Position numbers and translations under genes: made by a program. Below are positions 1 through 6,302 of a stretch of 6,811 nucleotides of DNA, in pieces (the first letter of the stretch is position 1; each line of letters begins with the position of its first letter). Source of the stretch: Planctomycetaceae bacterium. GTDB lineage: Bacteria > Planctomycetota > Planctomycetia > Pirellulales > UBA1268. The DNA is taken from positions 1 to 6,811 of the forward strand of contig SXWC01000032.1 of NCBI GenBank assembly GCA_005789975.1, in the 5' to 3' direction. The notes under the pieces were generated by a model that was given only the letters and a program-made list of their open reading frames with translations, was not told the origin of the DNA and did no database searches.

Positions 1-60
1 GCCGGCGCAGCCACGGCCTGATCGGCACGCGGGGTTCGATGCTGCGCAGTCCAAGTATGA

Positions 61-265
61 ACTCAGCGAGGGGGTGCCCGTGCCCCGGGAGCAGGCGTCG
101 CTGGTCGAGCGAAGCCAGGCTGGCAGAGCGAGAGCAGCGCCGAGTGACGCGAAGGGCAGGATGCCCGTAGCGAACGTCCGGCGACGGGGAACGGGAAGCC
201 CCGAGCCCTGCGGCGAGCTGGCCGCAGCCCGCATCCCTCACAAGAGTGCGGCGTCCTGATGCCCA
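61..265 (+). ncRNA. Highly structured non-coding RNA candidate, possibly HEARO-like (IscB omega RNA)
   Basis: This stretch has no credible protein but folds well by eye. 95-102 pairs with 143-150 over eight positions (one G-U), enclosing small stems such as the GGCTG/CAGcGCC pairing. GGGCA (154-158) pairs with TGCCC (162-166). CGTC (175-178) pairs with GACG (183-186). GGGG (186-189) can pair with CCCC (199-202) as an alternative to that stem. CTGCGGC (208-214) pairs perfectly with GCCGCAG (221-227). CCGCA plus CTC (229-239) pairs with GAG plus TGCGG (244-251) around an ACAA loop. The segment starts directly after ATGA (57-60), and HEARO RNAs are known to lie at ATGA or GTGA sites. In IscB systems the guide is at the 5' side, so the bases just before 61 could be a guide. 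Against this, no IscB gene follows, and I matched the family only by general features. Other mobile-element RNAs or a repeat family remain possible. Confidence 0.4.
75..100 (+). repeat. Left arm of imperfect inverted repeat
   Basis: These 26 bases match the reverse complement of 412-437 at 23 positions, including 16 consecutive bases, CCCGTGCCCCGGGAGC (77-92). ATGA lies 14 bases outside the arm, at 57-60. The arm overlaps the start of the structured RNA candidate. Its GC-rich, partly self-complementary core means some of the match could be by chance, but a 16-base identity within 600 bases is unlikely to be accidental. Confidence 0.65.
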
Positions 266-411
266 GCACTGCGCCCGGCCAAAGATTGACCTGTCCTGCA
301 TCTGCCGTGCCGAACAGGATTGCCCGGAGGGCCTCCGTTCTCTCGGAGGCGTCTGCGCTCCGCCATCCATGGCTCCGCCGGGCACCGATCCGCCGCAGGC
401 GGTTGGTCGGC

Positions 412-437
412 CTACGCCGGCTCCCGGGGCACGGGTA
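412..437 (-). repeat. Right arm of imperfect inverted repeat
   Basis: This is the partner of 75-100 in inverted orientation. Read on the minus strand, GTGA (446-443) stands five bases outside the arm, mirroring the ATGA outside the left arm. The similarity fades beyond the arm, and the inner sequence does not repeat the stems at 143-251, so this is not a full second copy of the RNA candidate. It could be a terminal repeat of a small element or the 5' fragment of a decayed second copy. Confidence 0.65.
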
Positions 438-556
438 GCCCGTCACGGTCTCCTTGTTCGCCGAGAAGAACGACGCCGCATGCGTGGTTCCCTGCGGACC
501 CTGATCGTGTCGGCTTGGCCATCTTTATCGCCAGGGAGGGGTCCACCGGCTGCTCA

Positions 557-580
557 AGCGGCATGGATTCGTGTGCCGCT
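557..580 (-). terminator. Hairpin just after rtcB, possible weak terminator
   Basis: AGCGGCA and TGCCGCT form a perfect 7-base-pair stem with a 10-base loop, starting seven bases after the rtcB stop codon. The position suits the 3' end of the archease-rtcB transcript. Only two T residues follow on the minus strand, so it may instead block exonucleases or mark a Rho-dependent end. Confidence 0.35.
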
Positions 581-587
581 CCCGTCG

Positions 588-2063
588 CTATCCCTTGATG
601 ACGCCGAGCGGTCGCAGCCGGGCGACCTTCGTGGAGAGGCCCGCGCGGTGCACGACGTCCACCACCACGTCCACGTCCTTGTAGGCCGCCGGCTGTTCCT
701 CAGCGAGGCCCTCACGGCTGCGGCACCGGGCGATCACTCCGGCCAGCTCGAGCTCATGGGCGATGCTGCGGCCCTGGGCGGCTTTCGTGGCCGCGGTGCG
801 GCTCAGGCAGCGACCGGCTCCGTGACAGGTCGTGCCGAACGAACGCTCCAGCGACCGCCCGCCGCCGGCGAGCACCCAGCTCGCGCGGCCCATGTCGCCC
901 GGGATGATCACGGGCTGCCCCGTCGCACGGTATCGCTCCGGCACGTCGGGATGCCCGGCCGGAAAGGCCCGCGTGGCCCCCTTGCGATGGACGCAGACCT
1001 CCTTCTTCGCGCCATCGATGGCGTGCCTCTCGAACTTCGCGATGTTGTGCGCCACGTCGTAGAGCAGGGTCATGCCCAACGACTCCCACGACCGGCCGAA
1101 GATGCGCGAGAAGACCTCGCGGACCTGCCACATCAGGAGCTGGCGGTTGCAGAAGGCGTAGTTGGCGGCGGCCCGCATCGCGCCCAGGTAGTGGCGGCCC
1201 TCGGGGCTGTCGATCGGCGCACAGACGAGCTGCCGGTCCGGGAGGCTGATGCCATATTTCGCCGGAGCGTCGCGGAGGGCCCGCAGGGCGTCGTCGCAGA
1301 CCTGATAGCCGAGGCCGCGGGAGCCTGAATGAATCAGCACGCAGATCTGCCCGGCGTGAAGCCCGAAGGCCGCGGCGGCCTGCGGGTCGGCGATCCGATC
1401 GACGACCTGCACCTCGATGAAGTGATTGCCGGCCCCGACGGTGCCGCACTGGTCGGCACCCCGGGCGAGCGCCCGATCGCTCACCAGACCGGGCACGGCG
1501 TCGTCGATGCGGCCCTCGGCCTCGGCACAGGCGACGTCGTCGGGCGTGGCCAGGCCGCGGTCCGCGAGCCACGGCACGCCCCGCTGCATCATCCCCCGAA
1601 GCTCCTCGGGGGAATAGACGTAGCGGCCCCCCTGCCCCACGCCCACGGGCACGTCGCGGATCAGCTGATTGACGAGCTGCCTGATGAGCGGCGCGGCGTC
1701 TTCGAGCATGAGGTTGGTCCGCACCAGCCGCACGCCGCAGTTGATGTCGTAGCCGACGCCCCCCGGCGAGACCACGCCCCCCGCAGCCGGGTCGGTCGCG
1801 CACACCCCGCCGATGCAGAATCCGTAGCCCCAGTGGATGTCAGGCATCGCCAGGCTCGCCTGCTGGATCCCCGGCAGAAAGGCGACATTGGCCACCTGCT
1901 CGGCCGCCCGATCGCCCCTCACGAGTGGCAGCAGCCGCTCGTCGGCGAAGATCAGACCGTCCACCAGCATCCCGGGCCGCGACGCCTTCGGAATCCGCCA
2001 GGTGCAGTCATCGACCCGCTCGAGGGGCCCCTCGTAGCCGCGTTGGGACGTCGTGTTGGTCAT
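588..2063 (-). CDS. rtcB: RNA-splicing ligase RtcB
   Basis: This 491-residue enzyme joins RNA ends carrying 2',3'-cyclic phosphate or 3'-phosphate to 5'-OH ends, using GTP and Mn2+ through a covalent histidine-GMP intermediate. Its length is near that of Pyrococcus RtcB (about 481). The family motifs appear in order: MPDIHWGYGF (73-82), GGVGYDINCG with metal ligands Asp106 and Cys109, GAGNHFIEVQ with His214, LIHSGSRGLG with His245, LLYDVAHNIAKFE with His339, VHRKGATRAFPAGHP, IIPGDMGRASW, and TTCHGAGR with the catalytic His414. It ends in the family-typical PLGVIKG. All active-site residues I can place are present, so the enzyme should be active. The start at 2063 is chosen because the frame upstream (to 2201) is Arg/Ser-rich, runs over the archease gene and does not look like the family. 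Shine-Dalgarno support there is weak (GGCAGG about 13 bases upstream). It is probably co-expressed with archease, either for tRNA or rRNA repair or for stress-related ligation. Confidence 0.97.
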   Translation of the reverse strand: MTNTTSQRGYEGPLERVDDCTWRIPKASRPGMLVDGLIFADERLLPLVRGDRAAEQVANVAFLPGIQQASLAMPDIHWGYGFCIGGVCATDPAAGGVVSPGGVGYDINCGVRLVRTNLMLEDAAPLIRQLVNQLIRDVPVGVGQGGRYVYSPEELRGMMQRGVPWLADRGLATPDDVACAEAEGRIDDAVPGLVSDRALARGADQCGTVGAGNHFIEVQVVDRIADPQAAAAFGLHAGQICVLIHSGSRGLGYQVCDDALRALRDAPAKYGISLPDRQLVCAPIDSPEGRHYLGAMRAAANYAFCNRQLLMWQVREVFSRIFGRSWESLGMTLLYDVAHNIAKFERHAIDGAKKEVCVHRKGATRAFPAGHPDVPERYRATGQPVIIPGDMGRASWVLAGGGRSLERSFGTTCHGAGRCLSRTAATKAAQGRSIAHELELAGVIARCRSREGLAEEQPAAYKDVDVVVDVVHRAGLSTKVARLRPLGVIKG

Positions 2064-2103
2064 GATGAAGCCGCGCCTGCCGCGTCTGCCGGAGATGGAT
2101 CGA

Positions 2104-2514
2104 TCAGATGTCCACGATGAATCGGCCTTCCCAGCCCTCGGCGGTTCGTCGCAGATCGAGTTCGTGCTGGGTGATCGCCTTGATCTCGTGGGCCAGCGCA
2201 TGCCGCGCTGGATCGTAACGTTCGCCGCGGGCCGTCGCCCTCAGGCCGGTGGCGACGCATTCGACGCTGAAGTCGGCGAACAGCATCCGCCGCAACTCGA
2301 AGGCGGCGTGAAGTTCGCTCACCCAGTCGAAGAGGAGCCAGGCGGGGTCGGTGCCGGGGACGACGAACGACTCCTCCGCCGCGGGGTGAATCTGGCCGAG
2401 GTCACCCGCGATCACGGCGAACAGCCCCCGGCCCGCGTCGGCCATGGCCTGCTCGAGCGTCGCGGCCGAGACTCTGATCCCCAGGTCGGCCGTATGCTCG
2501 AAGATGTCGTACAT
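2104..2514 (-). CDS. Archease (RtcB RNA ligase activator)
   Basis: This 136-residue cytoplasmic protein is close to the usual archease length of about 140. It begins MYDIFEHTADLGIRV, which contains the family's N-terminal HTAD-G motif, and ends with AITQHELDLRRTAEGWEGRF followed by IVDI, the typical C-terminal strand pair closing on an Asp. In between, PAWLLFDWVSELHAAFE matches the family's conserved helix with acidic residues. Archease helps RtcB to be guanylylated repeatedly and widens its NTP use; this is established for archaeal and human homologues. Here it lies 40 bases upstream of rtcB on the same strand, the expected pairing. The open frame reaches back to 2637, but the added residues are Arg/Trp-rich and unlike the family. 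The ATG at 2514 is also preceded by a purine-rich ribosome-binding site, so it is the preferred start. Confidence 0.94.
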   Translation of the reverse strand: MYDIFEHTADLGIRVSAATLEQAMADAGRGLFAVIAGDLGQIHPAAEESFVVPGTDPAWLLFDWVSELHAAFELRRMLFADFSVECVATGLRATARGERYDPARHALAHEIKAITQHELDLRRTAEGWEGRFIVDI

Positions 2515-2682
2515 CAACGACCCCTTCCTGTCCGTGGACCAAGGCAGCCATGACCGTCGTCCACCTGATCGAACCCGGAGACGCTGGCGCTTCCACGGCC
2601 GACGATCACCGCATCCCGCCCGGGCGGGCTTGTTCAACGGCTTCTTCCGGCACCCGACCGGTGGGCAGCCCCGCCGACCGCG
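2515..2682 (-). promoter_or_regulatory. Gap between unknown membrane protein and archease, with GC palindrome
   Basis: This 168-base gap is the largest between genes in the window and so the most likely place for a terminator of the exporter genes or a promoter for archease and rtcB. It contains a perfect 14-base palindrome, CCCGCCCGGGCGGG, at 2615-2628, about 55 bases after the upstream stop codon. As a hairpin it would have five base pairs and a four-base loop. No T-run follows on the minus strand, so a classical intrinsic terminator is not supported. I see no convincing -35 or -10 pair. Confidence 0.3.
2521..2529 (-). promoter_or_regulatory. Ribosome-binding site of archease gene
   Basis: On the minus strand AGGAAGGGG lies six bases before the ATG at 2514. 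It is the best Shine-Dalgarno-like sequence at any start in this window. It supports the short archease start over upstream in-frame codons and suggests that this gene begins translation independently of the gene before it. Confidence 0.5.
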
Positions 2683-4620
2683 TCACTCCACGCCCTCTTC
2701 CGCCTCCGGGACGGCCTGGTCATTCTTCTCACCGTCCGCCCCGCTGGTCGCGGCCTGGTCCGCCTTTTTCGTCTCGGGGGTCGCTTCCAGGGCGGGAAAA
2801 GCCCGCGCGGGATCGAGGCCCTCGGCCTCGGCTTGCTCGCGGAGCGTGTCGGCCACTTCCCCGGAGACGCGTGCCCGCAGCGCGTCCGGAGCCCATGCCC
2901 AGATGCGGGCCCGCGTGAGCAGGGGCATGCTGCCCTGCTTCATCACGCTCACGAACGAGTTGTCGACGAGTTTGGGGAAGTCCTGGAGTTGGGCCTCCTC
3001 GAGCACGAACTTCGTGCCGGGGCGGGACGCCGCGAATCTCCGATCGTAGGTGGAGTGGGCCACCCGCAGGTAGCGGTTGAAGACCTTGAGGTCGCCCCGG
3101 GCGAGCCCCTCGAGAATGCCGCGGCGAATCATCGCATCGAGAAACTGCCGCAGATTGGAGACGTCGATCGCCAGCACCTCCGCGATCCGCAGCGAGACGA
3201 ACGTCTCGAGGGTGTCGGCGTAGAGCGGATCGTCGCCGCGGCCCAGCCGGTCGGCGAGATCGACGAGTTTCGCGAAGCTGGCCTGGGCGCGGGCCTGGTC
3301 GCCGTAGAGATACTCGAGAATGGTCGCGAGGTTGAGGAAGTTCTCGTAGCCATCGAGCAGATCCTTCTCCTCGGCCCGACCGAACTCCCCCGCCGCCACC
3401 CCCTGCTCCGAGCCGATCAGGTCGAGCGCCTCCTGGAGCGACCGTTCGTAGGCGGCGGCGAACCGCGGATCGGGCAGGAGATCGACGCGGTTCGTCACCG
3501 GATCAAAATCGACCCTCCCGCTCCGCATGAGGTCCGACAGCATGTGCAGCCGGCTGCGGATGATCATCAGCTCGTTGACATCCTCCCGCTCGATGAGGGA
3601 GCGGCTGATGTCGATGCCCCCCTCCATCCAATAGATCCCGTGCGACTCGGCGTGTCGCCAATCGAGCGGCCCATACCGCTCCATCAGCGCGAGCATGCGG
3701 GCGGGATCCATGCGGTAGTGCTCCACGAGTGTGCGATGCTGCAAGTGGGGCACGACGGTGTCGAAGAGAATCGAGGACGTCTCCTTGTCGGCGCGGATGG
3801 CCTTGAGGAGGGGCACGTTGGTGCCGGGCGGAAGCTTCTCCTCGCCGAGAATCCTGGCGTCGATCGAGCTGGCCTGCATCAGGGCCCTGCCCAGCATGCG
3901 GACGAGTTGCTCGTCGGGCTTCGCGCCGTTGGCGGCGAGCAGATCGAGCGCCTTCTGGGCCTGGGGCGTGCGGGCGAGGAGCTCCGCGAGCGTGGCGGGG
4001 GCGTCGACGACGCGTTGAAACAGCGCCGCCGTCTGTTCGGCGGTCTGACCCGTCGTGATGTCGCCGAGCAGTTCCTGCATCTCCCGGGCCAGGCGGGCCT
4101 TGTAGAACCAGTGCTGGCGGTCGGACTTGCCGGCGATCTTGTGATGGAAGAGCAGCGCGAGCTCCATGCGGAGTTGCGGCGACCGCGGGTTGAGCGGAAT
4201 CCCCTGGTCGCGAAGCAGGCTGATGCCGCGCTGCACCCAGCCCCAGCGTTCGGCCGGGGCCTGCGTGGCGGCGGCGATGTTGTAGGCGAGGTTCCATGAT
4301 TGGAAGCCCCACACGCGATCGAACCGCGGCTGCAGGGCCGTGATCCATTGGCTCAGGGTCTGGGCCTCGAAATACTCCCCCTCGGTCTGCAGGTGATCGG
4401 CGCGGGCCCAGAGGATGTCGACGGCGAGCCCGCGGAAGGTGCCGAGGGCCGCGGTCACGAGCGCGACGTGGGGGGGCATGCCCTCGGTGTCGCCGATCGA
4501 CTCCACGAGCTCCAGCTCCCGTCGCTGCCGCTGCACCGCCGACGCCGACCAGACGGCGCCGCCACCGCAGGCAACGAGCAGCAGCAGGGCGACCGGGGTG
4601 GCGAAGCGATCGGTGTTCAT
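2683..4620 (-). CDS. Membrane-anchored helical-repeat protein of unknown function (exporter-associated)
   Basis: I cannot assign a function to this 645-residue protein. The ATG at 4620 is chosen because it puts a hydrophobic segment at residues 7-28. An ATG at 4656 would overlap the permease stop and only add a polar extension. That segment contains LVAC-G (Cys18), which fits a lipoprotein signal, but hydrophobicity continues past the Cys, so a single N-terminal transmembrane anchor is also possible. The rest is soluble and mostly helical. Residues 60-180 look like TPR-type helical pairs, with many aromatic residues (LQPRFDRVWGFQSWNLAYNI, 96-115). A later stretch reads YGPLDWRHAESHGIYWMEGG. 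The tail, from about residue 610, is low-complexity, acidic and Ala/Lys-rich. The gene starts 19 bases after the permease stop, so it probably belongs to the exporter operon and may act as an accessory or scaffold at the membrane. I recall similar unnamed proteins in planctomycetes and relatives; this needs a profile search. Confidence 0.82.
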   Translation of the reverse strand: MNTDRFATPVALLLLVACGGGAVWSASAVQRQRRELELVESIGDTEGMPPHVALVTAALGTFRGLAVDILWARADHLQTEGEYFEAQTLSQWITALQPRFDRVWGFQSWNLAYNIAAATQAPAERWGWVQRGISLLRDQGIPLNPRSPQLRMELALLFHHKIAGKSDRQHWFYKARLAREMQELLGDITTGQTAEQTAALFQRVVDAPATLAELLARTPQAQKALDLLAANGAKPDEQLVRMLGRALMQASSIDARILGEEKLPPGTNVPLLKAIRADKETSSILFDTVVPHLQHRTLVEHYRMDPARMLALMERYGPLDWRHAESHGIYWMEGGIDISRSLIEREDVNELMIIRSRLHMLSDLMRSGRVDFDPVTNRVDLLPDPRFAAAYERSLQEALDLIGSEQGVAAGEFGRAEEKDLLDGYENFLNLATILEYLYGDQARAQASFAKLVDLADRLGRGDDPLYADTLETFVSLRIAEVLAIDVSNLRQFLDAMIRRGILEGLARGDLKVFNRYLRVAHSTYDRRFAASRPGTKFVLEEAQLQDFPKLVDNSFVSVMKQGSMPLLTRARIWAWAPDALRARVSGEVADTLREQAEAEGLDPARAFPALEATPETKKADQAATSGADGEKNDQAVPEAEEGVE

Positions 4621-4639
4621 CGTGGTTGGAAAGTGGTGT

Positions 4640-6301
4640 TCAGGAGCCCGAGACATTCACCAGATCGCGGCGCTCGAGCAGAAACCAGCCGACGGCGAGC
4701 AGAACGAGCGGGTAGGCGACCGCCAGCACGAGCAGGCCCCAGCCCACGTCGGCCCACGAGATCAGCCGCCCCGTGGCGAGCTGGGTGACGCCGTCATGGG
4801 CGCCGAACGAAGGCACGAGGGCCAGGAATCCGTCGGCGCAGGAGGAGGAGACCGTCTTGGCGGCGTCCCAGAGCTCGAGTTTGTTGAGCCGTTCGAGCAG
4901 CAGCGACGCCCGCAGTCGCACCATCGCCGTGAACGACGCGTCGGCCGCGTCGAGCCCGGTGTAGATGTCGATGGCATCGGCGAGAAAGCCCCGGGCGCTC
5001 GCCGACACGTAGACCATCATTCCGGTGAGCACGGCGACCGGGAAGCCGAGCCAGGCCGCGGCCGCCAGCGCCGCCGCGGCAAGCATCGCGAGTTTGGCCC
5101 AGGCGAGCACCATCGCCCGCAGGAAGTTTGCCTCGAATCCGCCGACCCGCGCGAGCACCTCCAGCCCCTTCCCCGGGGAGAACGAGATGCTCGTCGCCTC
5201 GGTCTCGCCCGGTGGCACGAGGTTGCGATTGGCGATGGTCACCAGGAGCCGGCCGTCGTCGGCGATGACCGACGACGGCAGGGCGATGGTATGGAACGTG
5301 GCGCTGGTGAAGGTGAACTCCTCGTGCTTCCCATCGCGCATCGGAAACGGCTTCTCATTGAGCCACATCGCGAACCTGACCTCGGCCCGGTCGATGCTGG
5401 CGTTGTTGGCGAAAGGCTTGAGCCGCAGCTGGAGCGGCTGCGAATCCCTGCTGGCGCGGCCGAGGCCGGTGAACAGATAGCTCGAGACGACGTCGGGCCG
5501 GACGGTGTGCCACTCGAGCACCTGCTGCGAGCGGATCCGTCGCCTGGCTCCCGCCGGATCGGCGGCGAACGACGAGGGATCGTCCTTCTCCATCCTGGCG
5601 GTCGCGGCGGCGATCGCCTTGTTGAAATCGTCCCCCTGCGGATGCTGCGGGCGGGTGGATGACCGGGCGGCGAGCACCTCCTGCTCGACCGCCCTCCGAT
5701 CGGCCCGGTCCAGTTCCGGGGACCGCCGCAGGGCCTGGGTGAAGGCATAGATGCCGAGTCCCGCGAGGCCGACGAGCAGGAGATCGAGCAGGACGATGCC
5801 GAGCCATTTCCCGAAAAGATACTGCCAGCGCTCGATCGGTTTGACGAGCGTCATGTGGATTCGCTGGGTGTCGATGTCGCCGCAGACACTGCCACAGGCG
5901 AGCACGAGCGTGACCATGGCGAGCAGAAAACCGGTTCCCGAGAGGCCCCAGTTGAGGAAGAACTGCATGCGGTATTCGAGCCGCTCGGTGGGATCGAGCA
6001 CGAGCGGCAGGGCCGGTAGACCCATCACGACGAGCATCAGCAGGATCAGGGGAAGGCGGGTGCCCACCGCCTCCTCGACCACCGCCCTGGCCACACCGAT
6101 GACGCCGTTGCCGGGCGACAGGACTGCCCGCAAGAGGATGATGCCGAGCAGGAATCCGCCGACGAGCCCCGCGGCCCCGGCCACCGCCGTGGCCGCGACC
6201 GGCCGCCCCGTCCACCAGAGCAGGGCCGCGGAGGCCGCCAGCGCGGCCAGGCCGAGCGGCAACACCATCCAACGTCGGAAGATCGTGGAGCGTGGAGCCA
6301 T
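4640..6301 (-). CDS. ABC-2 type transporter permease with large extracytoplasmic domain
   Basis: This 553-residue integral membrane protein is the likely transmembrane partner of the ATPase immediately upstream. Hydrophobic segments are visible at about residues 11-30, 36-60, 82-102, 118-140 and 163-187, then a long polar region (about 190-392), then further segments at about 393-434 and a final one at 519-542. The stretch IHMTLVKPIERWQYLFGKWL (149-168) just before the fifth segment is the kind of cytoplasmic coupling sequence seen in ABC-2 permeases. The middle polar region of about 200 residues, rich in beta-prone and charged residues, is probably outside the membrane and makes this protein longer than minimal permeases. 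The ATG at 6301 is one base from the ATPase stop codon and has no clear Shine-Dalgarno sequence, which fits translational coupling. The C-terminus ends shortly after the last helix in RRDLVNVSGS. The assignment to the ABC-2 superfamily is firm; the cargo is unknown. Confidence 0.88.
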   Translation of the reverse strand: MAPRSTIFRRWMVLPLGLAALAASAALLWWTGRPVAATAVAGAAGLVGGFLLGIILLRAVLSPGNGVIGVARAVVEEAVGTRLPLILLMLVVMGLPALPLVLDPTERLEYRMQFFLNWGLSGTGFLLAMVTLVLACGSVCGDIDTQRIHMTLVKPIERWQYLFGKWLGIVLLDLLLVGLAGLGIYAFTQALRRSPELDRADRRAVEQEVLAARSSTRPQHPQGDDFNKAIAAATARMEKDDPSSFAADPAGARRRIRSQQVLEWHTVRPDVVSSYLFTGLGRASRDSQPLQLRLKPFANNASIDRAEVRFAMWLNEKPFPMRDGKHEEFTFTSATFHTIALPSSVIADDGRLLVTIANRNLVPPGETEATSISFSPGKGLEVLARVGGFEANFLRAMVLAWAKLAMLAAAALAAAAWLGFPVAVLTGMMVYVSASARGFLADAIDIYTGLDAADASFTAMVRLRASLLLERLNKLELWDAAKTVSSSCADGFLALVPSFGAHDGVTQLATGRLISWADVGWGLLVLAVAYPLVLLAVGWFLLERRDLVNVSGS

Positions 6302-6302
6302 G

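Larger units (their letters stand above)
1..587. other. Region without a supported protein gene, downstream of rtcB
   Basis: The region holds the structured RNA candidate, the inverted repeat and the post-rtcB hairpin. Two more hairpins lie inside the inverted repeat: GCCTCCG/CGGAGGC (331-337 with 344-350, loop TTCTCT), and CCGCC/GGCGG (390-394 with 398-402), which CCGA/TCGG can extend outwards. Open frames exist on both strands but are Arg, Pro and Ser rich, show no recognisable domain and overlap each other, as expected of GC-rich non-coding DNA. I looked for remains of an IscB or transposase gene at 265-587 in both directions and found none. Positions 1-57 are open in one plus and at least one minus frame and may be the edge of a neighbouring gene, but too little is present to say. 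Confidence 0.6.

Noticed and set aside
322..350. Hairpin GCCTCCG/CGGAGGC as an intrinsic terminator
   Set aside because: The stem is perfect, but no T-run follows on either strand. A competing upstream CGGAGG (325-330) suggests a local repeat rather than a terminator.
63..446. Minus-strand open frame of 127 codons over the structured region
   Set aside because: Its product is Arg, Pro, Ser and Cys rich without a domain, and it coincides almost exactly with the inverted repeat and RNA stems. RNA structure explains the conservation-like look better than a protein.
265..587. Remnant of an IscB nuclease or transposase gene next to the RNA candidate
   Set aside because: Translation by eye on both strands gave no RuvC, HNH or transposase motif, only short Arg-rich frames with stops.
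246..1328. Plus-strand open frame of 360 codons, and the next one at 1329-2120
   Set aside because: Both lie largely antisense to rtcB, whose protein motifs are unambiguous. Long antisense frames are expected in GC-rich coding DNA.
2064..2201. N-terminal extension of RtcB to an upstream start
   Set aside because: The extra 46 residues are Arg/Ser-rich, overlap the archease coding region and do not resemble RtcB N-termini.
2833..4299. Plus-strand open frame of 488 codons
   Set aside because: It is antisense to the 645-residue membrane-anchored protein and reads as His, Arg, Glu and Val rich low-complexity sequence, a mirror of the real gene.
4415..5662. Plus-strand open frame of 415 codons
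   Set aside because: It is antisense to the permease, has no membrane or domain features, and its composition is that of a shadow frame.
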